Positions 44,179 to 52,584 of a DNA stretch of 64,000 nucleotides are shown one piece after another (positions within the stretch are counted from its first letter, which is position 1; each line of letters begins with the position of its first letter). Source of the stretch: Claveliimonas bilis (GTDB lineage Bacteria > Bacillota > Clostridia > Lachnospirales > Lachnospiraceae); contig NZ_AP027742.1 of the NCBI RefSeq assembly GCF_030296775.1, positions 2,542,001-2,606,000 of the forward strand, in the 5' to 3' direction. The notes beneath the pieces were generated by a model. The model searched no databases and was not told the DNA's origin. It worked only from the letters and a program-made list of their open reading frames with translations. The translations under genes and the position numbers were made by a program.

Positions 44179-45060
44179 CTATTCGGATATATCCTGCATA
44201 GAAGCGCGATACTGTGTGGGTGTCATGTGGTAACTTTTTTTAAATACCCGGTTAAAATAAGAAATATTCTGAAATCCCGTATCCAGCGCCACATCTGTCA
44301 CGCTCTGACTGCTCTCGGCTAATTTTCCGGCAGCGATCTCCATTCGATACTGGTTCAGATATTCAATGCAGGTCATATTCATATATTTTTTGAAGAAACG
44401 CATAAAATAATATTCGCTGAAATGGCATATCCCGGCAAGCTCCGATACTGTCACCTGTCTCTGATAGTTCTCTTTTATATACCGGATCACATTTTTCAGC
44501 TTTTCCAGCACTTCTTCATTCTCTGATGTGATTCTTTTATGAGGGACATATTTGTACAAGAGATAGAAAAACTGATATAAAAGCGCCTCTGACTCCAGTT
44601 CATAGCCCTCTCCCTTTCCAAGGAAACTTTTTTTCAGCTTTTCAAACACCTCTGCCAGGCCGGAGCTTTCCACCGCATCCTTTTTAATAACCGCCGGAAA
44701 GCGCACTTCTCCCGCTCTGGCAGGTCCGACGTATTTTACCCCGCATACATCCTTTCCGGTTCCTAGCATTTGAGGATGAAACACAAAACTGTCCGTTTCC
44801 AGTTCTCTGACCTGCCCTTCCGGTATACCGTGAAGCATCCCGGAAGCGAAAAACAGAAGATCTCCCTCGCCGGCATGACAGGCTTCCAGGTCAACAAGAT
44901 AGGTACAGCTCCCTTTCCTGATATATGTGATTTCAAATTCCTCATGCCAGTGAACCGGCAAGGCGGAAAGTCCCGCCGGGTACAGACAGTGATAATATTC
45001 TATGGGAAAGAGGGGACTTCCATGATTTGTCTTTTCCAAATATTCTTCTTTTTGTTCCAT
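44179..45060 (-). CDS. AraC-family transcriptional regulator
   Basis: A 293-residue regulator. The N-terminal cupin (about 20-110, with PVHWHEEFEITYIRKG) binds an effector, probably a sugar; the C-terminal pair of helix-turn-helices (about 195-290) contains HFSEYYFMRFFKKYMNM and GFQNISYFNRVFKKSYHMTP. It is divergent from the GH31 gene with 114 bases between, so it most likely controls that gene. Confidence 0.9.
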   Translation of the reverse strand: MEQKEEYLEKTNHGSPLFPIEYYHCLYPAGLSALPVHWHEEFEITYIRKGSCTYLVDLEACHAGEGDLLFFASGMLHGIPEGQVRELETDSFVFHPQMLGTGKDVCGVKYVGPARAGEVRFPAVIKKDAVESSGLAEVFEKLKKSFLGKGEGYELESEALLYQFFYLLYKYVPHKRITSENEEVLEKLKNVIRYIKENYQRQVTVSELAGICHFSEYYFMRFFKKYMNMTCIEYLNQYRMEIAAGKLAESSQSVTDVALDTGFQNISYFNRVFKKSYHMTPTQYRASMQDISE

Positions 45061-45083
45061 ATTTTCACCTCACAGCAGGATTG

Positions 45084-45125
45084 TGTTAGAATCTGTTAGA
45101 AATATGCAAGAAAATCTCATCTTGC
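45084..45125. promoter_or_regulatory. Candidate AraC-type operator in the AraC/GH31 divergent region
   Basis: TGTTAGAA occurs twice exactly 10 bases apart (45084-45091 and 45094-45101), followed by an inverted repeat GCAAGA/TCTTGC (45106-45111, 45120-45125). A TATAAT lies at 45132-45137, before the GH31 start, without a usable -35. Direct repeats one helical turn apart next to a -35-less promoter are what an AraC activator site would look like. Confidence 0.5.
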
Positions 45126-45174
45126 AGTTTATATAATATTAGCATAATCAATCGTCAGCTGAAAGGAGAAAACA

Positions 45175-47256
45175 ATGATTCGCAGATATACTTTTGGAAA
45201 ACCATTTCCTACAGAGGCAGTTGTAAAGGAGCTGCCTTATGAAACTGATGCACTGCCTTTCTTTTCTATAGAGGATAATCGTCTAAGTCTTCCGCTTGAA
45301 AATGACATCCCTGTATATGGACTTGGAGAACAGGTAAGGGGCATTAATAAAAGAGGCTGGCTCTATGTCAGCAATGCTACTGATGATCCCAATCATCTGG
45401 AACACACTCATTCCCTCTACGGCGCCCACAATTTTCTTCTGATCGGCGCTTCCCACCCCTTCGGTGTGTTTATTGACTATCCCGGTACGCTTACTTTTGA
45501 CATTGGATATACCCGCCGGGATCAAATGTACATCCAGCCTTCACAGTGGGATCTGGATATCTATATCATAGAATCCCCTGATGACCGCCTTGTCTCTATT
45601 GTACGCCTCTTCCGACAGCTCATCGGGAAAAGCTATATCCCGCCAAAGTGGGCTTTCGGTTACGGGCAGAGCCGCTGGGGTTATCAAAATGAAGCGGATA
45701 TCCGCAAAGTTGCAAAAGGACACAGGGAAGCCGGCATTCCTCTGGATGCCATCTATATGGATATCGACTATATGGTCCGCTATGAGGATTTCACTGTATC
45801 CGAAGAGAAGTTTCCGGATCTTCCCACCCTTGTACAGGATATGAAATCCCAGGGCATACACCTTGTCCCCATTATTGATGCAGGCGTAAAGATCGAAGAG
45901 GGATACAGCGTCTACGAAGAAGGCGTGCAAAACAACTATTTCTGTAAAGAAGAGGACGGCACAGATTTCGTGGGAGCTGTCTGGCCGGGAAGAGCCCATT
46001 TCCCTGACATGCTCAACCCCAAAGCCCGCCGCTGGTTCGGACTGAAGTACAAGTATCTTCTTGATATGGGAATCGACGGCTTCTGGAATGACATGAACGA
46101 ACCCGCTATTTTTTACTCTGAAAAACGTCTGCAAAAAGTATTGGATCAGGTGGCTGATTTAAAAGGCCAGAATCTTGACCTGAATAAAAATAATGAAATG
46201 CTGGGACTTGTCAATACTCTTGCCAACAACCCGGAAGACTACAGAAGCTTTTACCATGAACCGGGAAATGGTTGGGAAAAAGTCCGCCATGACAAAGTCC
46301 ATAACCTGTACGGCTTCAATATGACCCGGGCTGCCGGGGAAGCTTTCGATGAGCTGGAACCGGATAAAAGAATCCTGATGTTTTCCCGTTCTTCCTATAT
46401 TGGTATGCACCGGTACGGAGGAATCTGGCAGGGAGATAATCTGTCCTGGTGGTCCCATCTCCTTTTGAACATCAAAATGATGCCTTCCCTCAACATGTGC
46501 GGATTTCTCTATACCGGCGCAGATCTGGGCGGATTCGGGGCAGATACCACGGAAGATCTCCTGCTTCGCTGGCTGCAGTTCGGAATCTTCACTCCTTTGA
46601 TGAGAAATCATTCCGCCATGGGAACAAGGGAACAGGAAGCTTACCAGTTCGACAATATGGAAGCACTGAAAAACACCATAAAACTGCGCTACTGCCTTCT
46701 TCCTTATCTCTACAGCGAGTATATGAAGGCAGCCCTTACAGACGACATGATGTTCCGGCCCCTGGCCTTTGACTATCCGCAGGATCCTTTTGCATCCAAG
46801 GTAGAAGACCAGCTCCTTCTGGGCGACGGACTGATGCTTTGTCCCGTATATCAGCAGAATGCTTCCGGACGTTATGTTTATCTGCCGGAAGACATGCTCC
46901 TTATTACCGCCTCCGGTCCGGATGATATCCGTTTCCGGGAAATGAGCGCCGGACATCACTATATAGAAGCTTCTCTGACAGAGGTTGTCTTCTTCCTGCG
47001 CCGGGGACATCTTCTTCCGCTTGCACCGGCCGCCGAAAGTGTAAAAGATCTGGATCCTTCTCATCTGACATTAATCGGGTATCTGAACGGTCCATGTACT
47101 TACACCCTGTACGATGATGACGGAATCAGCAAAGATTTTGACCTGGATAAGCATGCAGAGCCAATCACTGTATCCCCGGACGGATCTGTGAAGTACAGCG
47201 GCAGCAGACGCCTGACTTTTGATGCAAAAATTTTCAAGGCACTTCCTTCTTTATAA
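45175..47256 (+). CDS. GH31 alpha-glucosidase
   Basis: A 693-residue intracellular glycoside hydrolase of family 31, with no signal peptide. The nucleophile is D306 in WNDMNEPAIF and the acid/base is D421 in WQGDNLSWW; PPKWAFGYGQSRWGY and RSSYIGMHRYGG are also conserved. It closely resembles in pattern the GH31 enzyme of Ruminococcus obeum that acts on short alpha-glucosides. It probably splits isomaltose-type or other alpha-linked oligosaccharides; exact linkage is not certain. RBS AAAGGAG. No sugar transporter is beside it. Confidence 0.92.
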   Translation: MIRRYTFGKPFPTEAVVKELPYETDALPFFSIEDNRLSLPLENDIPVYGLGEQVRGINKRGWLYVSNATDDPNHLEHTHSLYGAHNFLLIGASHPFGVFIDYPGTLTFDIGYTRRDQMYIQPSQWDLDIYIIESPDDRLVSIVRLFRQLIGKSYIPPKWAFGYGQSRWGYQNEADIRKVAKGHREAGIPLDAIYMDIDYMVRYEDFTVSEEKFPDLPTLVQDMKSQGIHLVPIIDAGVKIEEGYSVYEEGVQNNYFCKEEDGTDFVGAVWPGRAHFPDMLNPKARRWFGLKYKYLLDMGIDGFWNDMNEPAIFYSEKRLQKVLDQVADLKGQNLDLNKNNEMLGLVNTLANNPEDYRSFYHEPGNGWEKVRHDKVHNLYGFNMTRAAGEAFDELEPDKRILMFSRSSYIGMHRYGGIWQGDNLSWWSHLLLNIKMMPSLNMCGFLYTGADLGGFGADTTEDLLLRWLQFGIFTPLMRNHSAMGTREQEAYQFDNMEALKNTIKLRYCLLPYLYSEYMKAALTDDMMFRPLAFDYPQDPFASKVEDQLLLGDGLMLCPVYQQNASGRYVYLPEDMLLITASGPDDIRFREMSAGHHYIEASLTEVVFFLRRGHLLPLAPAAESVKDLDPSHLTLIGYLNGPCTYTLYDDDGISKDFDLDKHAEPITVSPDGSVKYSGSRRLTFDAKIFKALPSL

Positions 47257-47323
47257 AGTTTTTTGTATAATGTCTGTAAAAGAACTTTTGCGGGCGGCGC
47301 AGACCGCCATAAGGAGGGACGTT

Positions 47324-48208
47324 ATGCAGCTTGCACTTCGAGGTGACGGCCGGGAAATGAAATCTCACGGAGACTACGGGTTTCCGCTTCTTATCAGCCT
47401 GGAACATCTGTCTGCCTATGAGATGAGCAGTTTCGCCTGCCATTGGCATCCGGAGCTTGAATTTACTTTAATCCTGAAAGGTGAAATACTGTACCAGATC
47501 AATGACCACACGTATCGCCTCAAAGCCGGAGAAGGCGTATTCTGCAATTCCAACATGCTCCATACCGGCAGAAGAGCAGGCAGTTCGGACTGTACTTATC
47601 TGTCAGTCACTGTCAACCCGTCGCTCCTTTACGGTTATGAAGCCAGCCTTATACAGACAAAATACATTCAGCCGGTTACAAAAAACCCCCTCTTCCCATC
47701 TGTCCCCTTTACCGAAGGGGAAGCATGGGGAAAGGAGGTTCTCCTTTACATGCAGCAGATCTGGCAGCTCTATCAGGAACCAACATCTGACTATGAACTG
47801 GAGCTTTTGATCCGTCTGTACCAGATCTGGGCGCTTCTCTACCGTCATCTGGATTTCTCCCAGCAGCCCTCTTTGAATGATGCCAGGGAACTGGAGCGTC
47901 TCCGCATGATCATTACATTTATTCATGAACACTACATGGATCACATTACACTGGAGGATATCGCCTCATGCGCCAGCATGTGCAAAAGCGAGTGCTGCCG
48001 TCTGTTTAAACGAAACATGAAACAGTCGCTTTTTGACTATCTTCTTCACTACCGGATCCGTCAGAGCCTGCCTCTTTTAACTATGGGAAAAGACAGTATC
48101 ACTGATATTTCCATACAGTGCGGTTTTTCCAGTCCCTCCTACTATACAAAACTGTTCCGCCGCTTTATGGACTGCACTCCAAGGGAATATATGGCTTCCC
48201 ACCGATAG
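47324..48208 (+). CDS. AraC-family transcriptional regulator
   Basis: A 294-residue regulator with an N-terminal cupin (CHWHPELEFTLILKGEI) and C-terminal double helix-turn-helix (CASMCKSECCRLFKRNMKQS and CGFSSPSYYTKLFRRFMDCTP). The ATG at 47324 follows AAGGAGG; a longer frame to 47219 overlaps the GH31 gene and is not needed. It is 67 bp after GH31 and may be co-transcribed, though a TATAAT at 47266-47271 could give it its own promoter. Second AraC protein of the locus. Confidence 0.9.
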   Translation: MQLALRGDGREMKSHGDYGFPLLISLEHLSAYEMSSFACHWHPELEFTLILKGEILYQINDHTYRLKAGEGVFCNSNMLHTGRRAGSSDCTYLSVTVNPSLLYGYEASLIQTKYIQPVTKNPLFPSVPFTEGEAWGKEVLLYMQQIWQLYQEPTSDYELELLIRLYQIWALLYRHLDFSQQPSLNDARELERLRMIITFIHEHYMDHITLEDIASCASMCKSECCRLFKRNMKQSLFDYLLHYRIRQSLPLLTMGKDSITDISIQCGFSSPSYYTKLFRRFMDCTPREYMASHR

Positions 48209-48225
48209 GATGCCGGACTGATCGT

Positions 48226-48897
48226 TTAAAATTCCTTTTTGCTTAAAATTCTTGTGCTGATCCCGGCAGATACGACCAGGGCAGCTACGGCAATCAGGGC
48301 GATTACAGCTGCAACCCCTGCCGTTCCCAGCTTCTGACCTGTTTCGATCAGCCGATTCAGATTCATGATATTGGCATCCAATGCCTTTGCCAGTCCATAG
48401 ACCACTACGAATACTGCCATAAAAACTGCGATCAAGGCGATCCTTCCTTTTTCTGCTCCGAATTTTAGCTGAAAAGGAATCATCAGCGCAAGGAATCCGG
48501 CCAGACATGCCGCTCCGCTTCCAAATGTCACAAGCAGCATGGTCCAGTCTGCTGAAATATCCTGAACCCGGAAATAGGCTCCCTCAATAACCAGCATAAT
48601 AAACATCGTCAAAATTCCCATAGACAGTCCGAAAATATATTTTTCTACTGCATAAGTGCTCCTGCGGAAAGGAAGCGTAAACAGATAGGCATTTCCGTTG
48701 TCATATTCATCGTATCCAATGGTGCTCAGTACAAAAAACGAACTGACAAAACCGACATAACAAACAACATAGGAGGCGGAGGCAGCCGCTCCTCCTGTTC
48801 CGGAAATCAACAGAAAGATCGCCACAACAAATACAGCAGCAAAAAAATTCTTCTGTCCCATCAAAAGTTTAAAATCCTTGATCAATAATCCTTTCAT
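48226..48897 (-). CDS. ABC-2 type transporter permease
   Basis: A 223-residue permease with six helices, starting MKGLLIKDFKLLMGQKNFF, a common opening in ABC-2 permeases. It shares a four-base overlap (ATGA) with the ATPase gene and probably forms a drug or peptide exporter with it. It ends opposite the AraC gene with 17 bases between the convergent stops. Confidence 0.85.
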   Translation of the reverse strand: MKGLLIKDFKLLMGQKNFFAAVFVVAIFLLISGTGGAAASASYVVCYVGFVSSFFVLSTIGYDEYDNGNAYLFTLPFRRSTYAVEKYIFGLSMGILTMFIMLVIEGAYFRVQDISADWTMLLVTFGSGAACLAGFLALMIPFQLKFGAEKGRIALIAVFMAVFVVVYGLAKALDANIMNLNRLIETGQKLGTAGVAAVIALIAVAALVVSAGISTRILSKKEF

Positions 48898-49745
48898 AAC
48901 TCTTCTCCCTGAATCATCATCATAATCACGTCGTCAATTCCACTGTTCTCAATCACTGCCTTAGGGTAATTCTCGGCATAAAACTGCTTTTGATCTGTCA
49001 GAGCGCTGTATCCGAAATTTTCTTTCTTTACCCGGAGAATATATTGTTTATCCATCTGGGCAAACTCCTTGTGATCCACCTTTAAAACAGCATACCTGCT
49101 AAGCAGGATATCAGTATCCTCATGAAAAATAATCTTTCCGTCGCTGATCATATACAGATCGTCGCAGATTCCTTCCAGATCTGTGGAAATATGGGAACTG
49201 ATGAGAATGGAACGATTTTCGTCCTCCTCCATATATTCTCTCAACATATCCAAAAGTTCATCCCTTGCCACCACGTCCAGTCCGGCTGTCGGTTCGTCAA
49301 GAAGCAAAAGGTCCGTACTGTGGGAAAGAGCGATCAAAAGCTTCAGCTTCGCTTTCATTCCGGTCGAAAACTCCTTGATCTTCTTCTTTTCCGGCAGGCG
49401 GCATTTTCTGCAGCTTTCAAGAAATTTTCCCTTGTCAAAATCCGGATAGAATCCTGACAGCATTGCCGCTGTATCTTTGACGGTCAGATAACCGCTTATA
49501 CCGGAGTTAGACAGAACGACTCCTATTTTCTGTCTATCTTTCATAGTCAGGGAAGCCGCGTCTTTGCCCATAATGGTAATTTTCCCGCCGTCCGGCCGGA
49601 TCAGTCCGAGAACAGCCTTAAAGGTTGTGCTCTTTCCGGCTCCATTTTGCCCTACCAGTCCGGTAATGCATCCCGGTTCTACATGCAGAGAACAGTTCAG
49701 TGTAAAGCGGTCATAATGCTTCGTAACATTTTCCAATTTCAACAT
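48894..49745 (-). CDS. ABC transporter ATP-binding protein
   Basis: A 283-residue ATPase of the BcrA/CcmA class: GQNGAGKSTTFKAVLG, EFSTGMKAKLKLLIAL signature, LLLLDEPTAGLD and ISSHISTD. The C-terminal 60 residues are a dimerisation/regulatory extension. Preceded by GGAGG. It is in an operon with the GntR regulator and the permease, the layout of B. subtilis ytrAB-like genes. Confidence 0.92.
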   Translation of the reverse strand: MLKLENVTKHYDRFTLNCSLHVEPGCITGLVGQNGAGKSTTFKAVLGLIRPDGGKITIMGKDAASLTMKDRQKIGVVLSNSGISGYLTVKDTAAMLSGFYPDFDKGKFLESCRKCRLPEKKKIKEFSTGMKAKLKLLIALSHSTDLLLLDEPTAGLDVVARDELLDMLREYMEEDENRSILISSHISTDLEGICDDLYMISDGKIIFHEDTDILLSRYAVLKVDHKEFAQMDKQYILRVKKENFGYSALTDQKQFYAENYPKAVIENSGIDDVIMMMIQGEEL

Positions 49746-49748
49746 AGC

Positions 49749-50120
49749 CTATTCCTCCAAAATGAGTGTAAATAATTCTTTTAAATCTTCATCCTTCATT
49801 CCATATCTTCTGCCTTTTTGAATGGCCAGTTCAAAATCGGCTTCTACTTCCTTTCGCTTTTCTTCCTTCATCAGTTCTGTATTAAACGCGGCAATATAGG
49901 TACCTTTTCCGTGTACAGTAACTGTGAATCCTTCCTGCTCCAGGCTGTCATATGCTTTTTTCACCGTCAGGGCGCTGATCTTCAGCTCTTTGGACAAGGT
50001 CCGGACGGAAGGAAGCGCTGTGTTTTCTGTCAGTTCTCCTTCCATGATCAAAGCTTTGATCTGCTCGACGATCTGTTCGTAAATAGGAACCATGGATGAA
50101 TGGTTAATGATGATCTTCAT
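49749..50120 (-). CDS. GntR-family regulator, YtrA subfamily
   Basis: A 123-residue repressor with a GntR winged helix (SMVPIYEQIVEQIKALIMEG, LPSVRTLSKELKISALTVKKAYDSLEQEGF) and a short C-terminal dimerisation helix, which marks the YtrA subfamily. The ATG at 50120 is chosen because AAGGAGG (50127-50133) lies six bases away; the ATG at 50126 touches that site and the longer frame to 50291 covers the promoter. It heads the ABC operon and probably represses it. Confidence 0.9.
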   Translation of the reverse strand: MKIIINHSSMVPIYEQIVEQIKALIMEGELTENTALPSVRTLSKELKISALTVKKAYDSLEQEGFTVTVHGKGTYIAAFNTELMKEEKRKEVEADFELAIQKGRRYGMKDEDLKELFTLILEE

Positions 50121-50138
50121 ATTCATCCTCCTTGTATA

Positions 50139-50170
50139 AACAGTATATAACAGTATATTAGTGTTGTCAA
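50139..50170 (-). promoter_or_regulatory. Promoter and likely GntR operator of the ABC operon
   Basis: On the minus strand TTGACA (50170-50165) and TATACT (50147-50142) are exactly 17 bases apart. Two exact tandem copies of a 10-base unit, AACAGTATAT on the plus strand (50139-50148 and 50149-50158), cover the -10 and the spacer, and an inverted ACTGTTATAC lies at 50170-50179. The predicted message leader is only about 15 bases. Confidence 0.75.
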
Positions 50171-50229
50171 CTGTTATACGGTGTTTATTTAAATTATTCG
50201 TACATCTCTTTGATTCTTCGGACGCAAAA

Positions 50230-50274
50230 AAGCAGATGCACGAAGCTTTGTTGCCTTTCTTCGTATATCTGCTT
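50230..50274 (-). terminator. Terminator after the 117-residue protein gene
   Basis: Arms 50230-50245 and 50259-50274 pair over 16 bp with two central mismatches and are followed on the minus strand by TTTTTT. This separates the gene at 50293 from the GntR operon. Confidence 0.7.
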
Positions 50275-50292
50275 CCCATTCCATCTCTCACC

Positions 50293-50646
50293 TTATATTA
50301 CCGACATTTGCAAACCTTTATATGGCTCCCTTTGTCTGCAAAAAATGTTCCCTCCCGTCACCTCTACTGTGATCTTTTTCTGCCAGCTTTGAGGAATATA
50401 AATAATAATTTTTTTCTTTTTCCCCTTTTCCATATAATGCTGAATAACAAGGTTATTATTAAATCCATCCTGGATTTCGATTGCAACATCTTTCTCACGG
50501 ATATAACAGTCTCTTGCTTCCTGTTCTTTCATAACAAAGCTGCTGATATCCCTTGAATCCTTCCTCAATAGTTCTTTTGTAAATCTGGAAATAATATGTT
50601 CTATGATTCTGACTTTTGTGTTTGGGGCATCATATAAAGCATCCAT
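50293..50646 (-). CDS. Hypothetical protein
   Basis: A 117-residue soluble protein with no family I recognise. It is mixed alpha/beta with a basic stretch MEKGKKKKIIIYIPQSWQKK. The start is well supported by AGGAGG six bases before ATG. It lies between the GntR operon and small membrane protein genes on the same strand, with its own terminator. Confidence 0.6.
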   Translation of the reverse strand: MDALYDAPNTKVRIIEHIISRFTKELLRKDSRDISSFVMKEQEARDCYIREKDVAIEIQDGFNNNLVIQHYMEKGKKKKIIIYIPQSWQKKITVEVTGGNIFCRQREPYKGLQMSVI

Positions 50647-50748
50647 TTATTTTCCTCCTGGTATTTTGGCGCAGATCACTGTTCCTGGAATTATATAGCA
50701 AAATATTGTTCTGATTTTTTCAAAATAAACATTCCTCCCCTGCCATTC

Positions 50749-50844
50749 CTAATAACCGCATTTTTCTTCATGGCCCTTCATTGCAGTAATAACTGCAGCT
50801 GCTCCGGCAACTAATGCTAAAATGGCAACAATCACTTTTTTCAT
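50749..50844 (-). CDS. 31-residue single-helix membrane microprotein
   Basis: A short ORF of 31 codons starting MKKVIVAILALVAGAAAV, a basic N-terminus plus one hydrophobic helix, and ending in a charged tail with EEKCGY. GAGGAAGG precedes the ATG at a fitting distance. It sits between the 117-residue gene and the four-helix gene on the same strand. The helix with small residues could insert in the membrane and modulate a partner, for example a transporter. It is not proven to be expressed. Confidence 0.55.
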   Translation of the reverse strand: MKKVIVAILALVAGAAAVITAMKGHEEKCGY

Positions 50845-50876
50845 TTTGCCTTCCTCTTTTTTGATAATGTCTATGC

Positions 50877-51245
50877 TTATTTCAAACCTTTACATAATGG
50901 AATCAGACAAAGCAGTATGATGATACCGACCATACCGACAACAATACCTAAGATCATATTTCCCCATACCATTGTCAAACACATGCCAACTCCTAACGCC
51001 AAAGTTCCTGCAATCCCGACAATCGCTGTCACCACTGCTTTTCCGCTGATCTTTATTGGCTGCTTATGCTCCATTTTTCGCCATACAAACACAGTGAGCA
51101 ATGCAAATACAATTCCTACGCACCCCACGATAACTCCCGGTCTGAATACATTCCACTCCGGGATCATAGCCATACACATTCCCATTGCAAAAAACAGACA
51201 GCTGATAGCTCCTAAAATCAATGTAACAAAACTACTTTTCTTCAT
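50877..51245 (-). CDS. Small four-helix membrane protein with internal duplication
   Basis: A 122-residue membrane protein of four helices. The two halves resemble each other: GMCMAMIPEWN...GVIVGCVGIV against GMCLTMVWGN...GIVVGMVGII. The ATG at 51245 is eight bases after GAGGAGG, so the longer frame to 51308 is not used. The function is not known; proteins of this type recur in Lachnospiraceae. It is 32 bp upstream of the microprotein gene and may share its transcript. Confidence 0.65.
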   Translation of the reverse strand: MKKSSFVTLILGAISCLFFAMGMCMAMIPEWNVFRPGVIVGCVGIVFALLTVFVWRKMEHKQPIKISGKAVVTAIVGIAGTLALGVGMCLTMVWGNMILGIVVGMVGIIILLCLIPLCKGLK

Positions 51246-51340
51246 TTTGAAATCCTCCTCTTTTCTTTGTTTGATTACAGAAGGTAGCATATATCTTGTT
51301 TGTTTCACTTTTGTTCTATTTTTGTTTTTAAAATATTAAA

Positions 51341-51373
51341 AACGAGATACAGGATATTCTCCCATATCTCGTT
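51341..51373 (-). terminator. Hairpin with minus-strand T-run
   Basis: AACGAGATA (51341-51349) and TATCTCGTT (51365-51373) form a 9-bp stem followed on the minus strand by TTTAAT-type T-rich sequence. It would end a minus-strand transcript coming from the gene-free region, where no gene is seen. Confidence 0.45.
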
Positions 51374-51770
51374 CATTCACCATTTCTCTATTTTTTATTC
51401 AAGAGATTATTGGCCCTTAAAACAAGGAAATTGTTTTCATAACCTGTATTACCTCATTCAACTGATTCATGCGGTTATGATTTACAGCATATCCTTTTCA
51501 TTTCCCATAAGTTTCTTTCCCCATAGTTTTATTCCAGTCCACTGGCGCGATTATTTTCAAACTAATAGCGTAGAATAAATCTCAGATGGCCTATTAACCG
51601 AATCATTTACTTTGTTTTTTTGTTCATTTTATATACCTTATGTTATCGCATCCTTTTAATTATGTAAACTATTTTGCACCTCATATTTAAAATAAGTTCC
51701 TTCCAATGACTGCAGATTCATTGAAAATTTGTCAAGGGAGAATTTTTTGCCAGATCTATTCTATTTCATC

Positions 51771-51831
51771 TTGACAAAACCGTCAGTTCTCATTAGTATA
51801 AAGGAGAGAAATGGGTTTGTACCAAGTATGA
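51771..51831 (+). pseudogene. Orphan promoter and start region of a truncated gene
   Basis: TTGACA (51771-51776), 17 bases, TAGTAT (51794-51799), AAGGAGAG (51801-51808) and ATG at 51811 form a full expression start, but the frame stops after six codons (MGLYQV). The following base belongs almost directly to the convergent gene's stop region, so the rest of the gene seems to have been lost. Confidence 0.4.
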
Positions 51832-51833
51832 TT

Positions 51834-52376
51834 TTAAAATCTGAACGGGTTGCTCGTTTCTTTTTTTATACCTAAAATATCATACAGATAATATTTCCCA
51901 TTTTTTGCATGACGGATCAACATGGAAACATGATATACATTATACCGTTCCAACATTCCCTGTTCGTTATAAACAGGCAATGCGAATCTGGAATCATACC
52001 GATACCATCCAAAAGCTGCATCTCGCAAATGCTTATTTCCAGAATTCTCTCGGAAATGTTTTCCTTCTGCAATCTCAATCATCTCTGGAATTCCTTGCAC
52101 AGCATTTGCCTTTGCTTTAGCATTGGCTCCTTTCAAAGAATAAGTGTATTTCGATCCTGCATATTCGTCTGGAAAATCACTCCCAATATAAACTGTATCT
52201 TTTGTATCTTCAACCATATAGGAATCACCTACATACTGTCTCAAATACTCTTTTACTTCGTCCCAGCAAATCCACCGTTTCCCTTTAAACAAAATTCTAG
52301 AAATTACAACGAGTCTCCTGCCATCTTTGTCTGTAATGATTTTCACGGTTTTTTCCATGAGCTGATCCCTCTTCAT
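51834..52376 (-). CDS. Protein with PBECR-like (phage/conjugative element-linked nuclease) domain
   Basis: A 180-residue soluble protein. The C-terminal half (GWYRYDSRFALPVY, RYNVYHVSMLIRHAKNGKYYLYDILGIKKETSNP) resembles the barnase/EndoU-like PBECR domains found at the ends of phage head proteins and in conjugative elements of gut Firmicutes. The N-terminal half (WDEVKEYLRQYVG, YIGSDFPDEYAGS) is less familiar. Here it stands alone. The ATG at 52376 follows AGGA; an ATG at 52358 with GAGGG is an equally good start. It might be a toxin-like remnant; no immunity gene is apparent. Confidence 0.5.
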   Translation of the reverse strand: MKRDQLMEKTVKIITDKDGRRLVVISRILFKGKRWICWDEVKEYLRQYVGDSYMVEDTKDTVYIGSDFPDEYAGSKYTYSLKGANAKAKANAVQGIPEMIEIAEGKHFRENSGNKHLRDAAFGWYRYDSRFALPVYNEQGMLERYNVYHVSMLIRHAKNGKYYLYDILGIKKETSNPFRF

Positions 52377-52584
52377 TTGATTCCTAATTTTTATCGTATA
52401 TAGGTTATAATATGGCATCCGATAAAATATGTCAACCAGTTTTCTTTCTCACATTTGCGCCCTATGAATCTCCTATTAAACACAATTTTGAAATTAAAAA
52501 ATACTTTCTGGCACTTTAAATGGCACATAAAAAGACAGGATGCCATACACCCTGCCCACATTTCTACATATTCTATTCCAGTAA

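Larger units (their letters stand above)
51246..51833. other. AT-rich stretch without a recognisable gene
   Basis: About 590 bases hold no ORF that has both a ribosome binding site and recognisable content. There is a hairpin (51341-51373) and, at the far end, an orphan promoter/ribosome binding site (51771-51831). The composition is lower in GC than the flanks. It could be the remains of a lost mobile element. Confidence 0.5.

Noticed and set aside
46159-47064. A 301-codon open frame antisense to the GH31 gene
   Set aside because: The plus-strand frame contains the catalytic residues of GH31; the antisense frame has no known domain.
51300-51578. A 92-codon plus-strand open frame in the AT-rich stretch
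   Set aside because: No ribosome binding site; composition rich in Phe, His, Ile and Ser as expected from AT-rich noncoding DNA.
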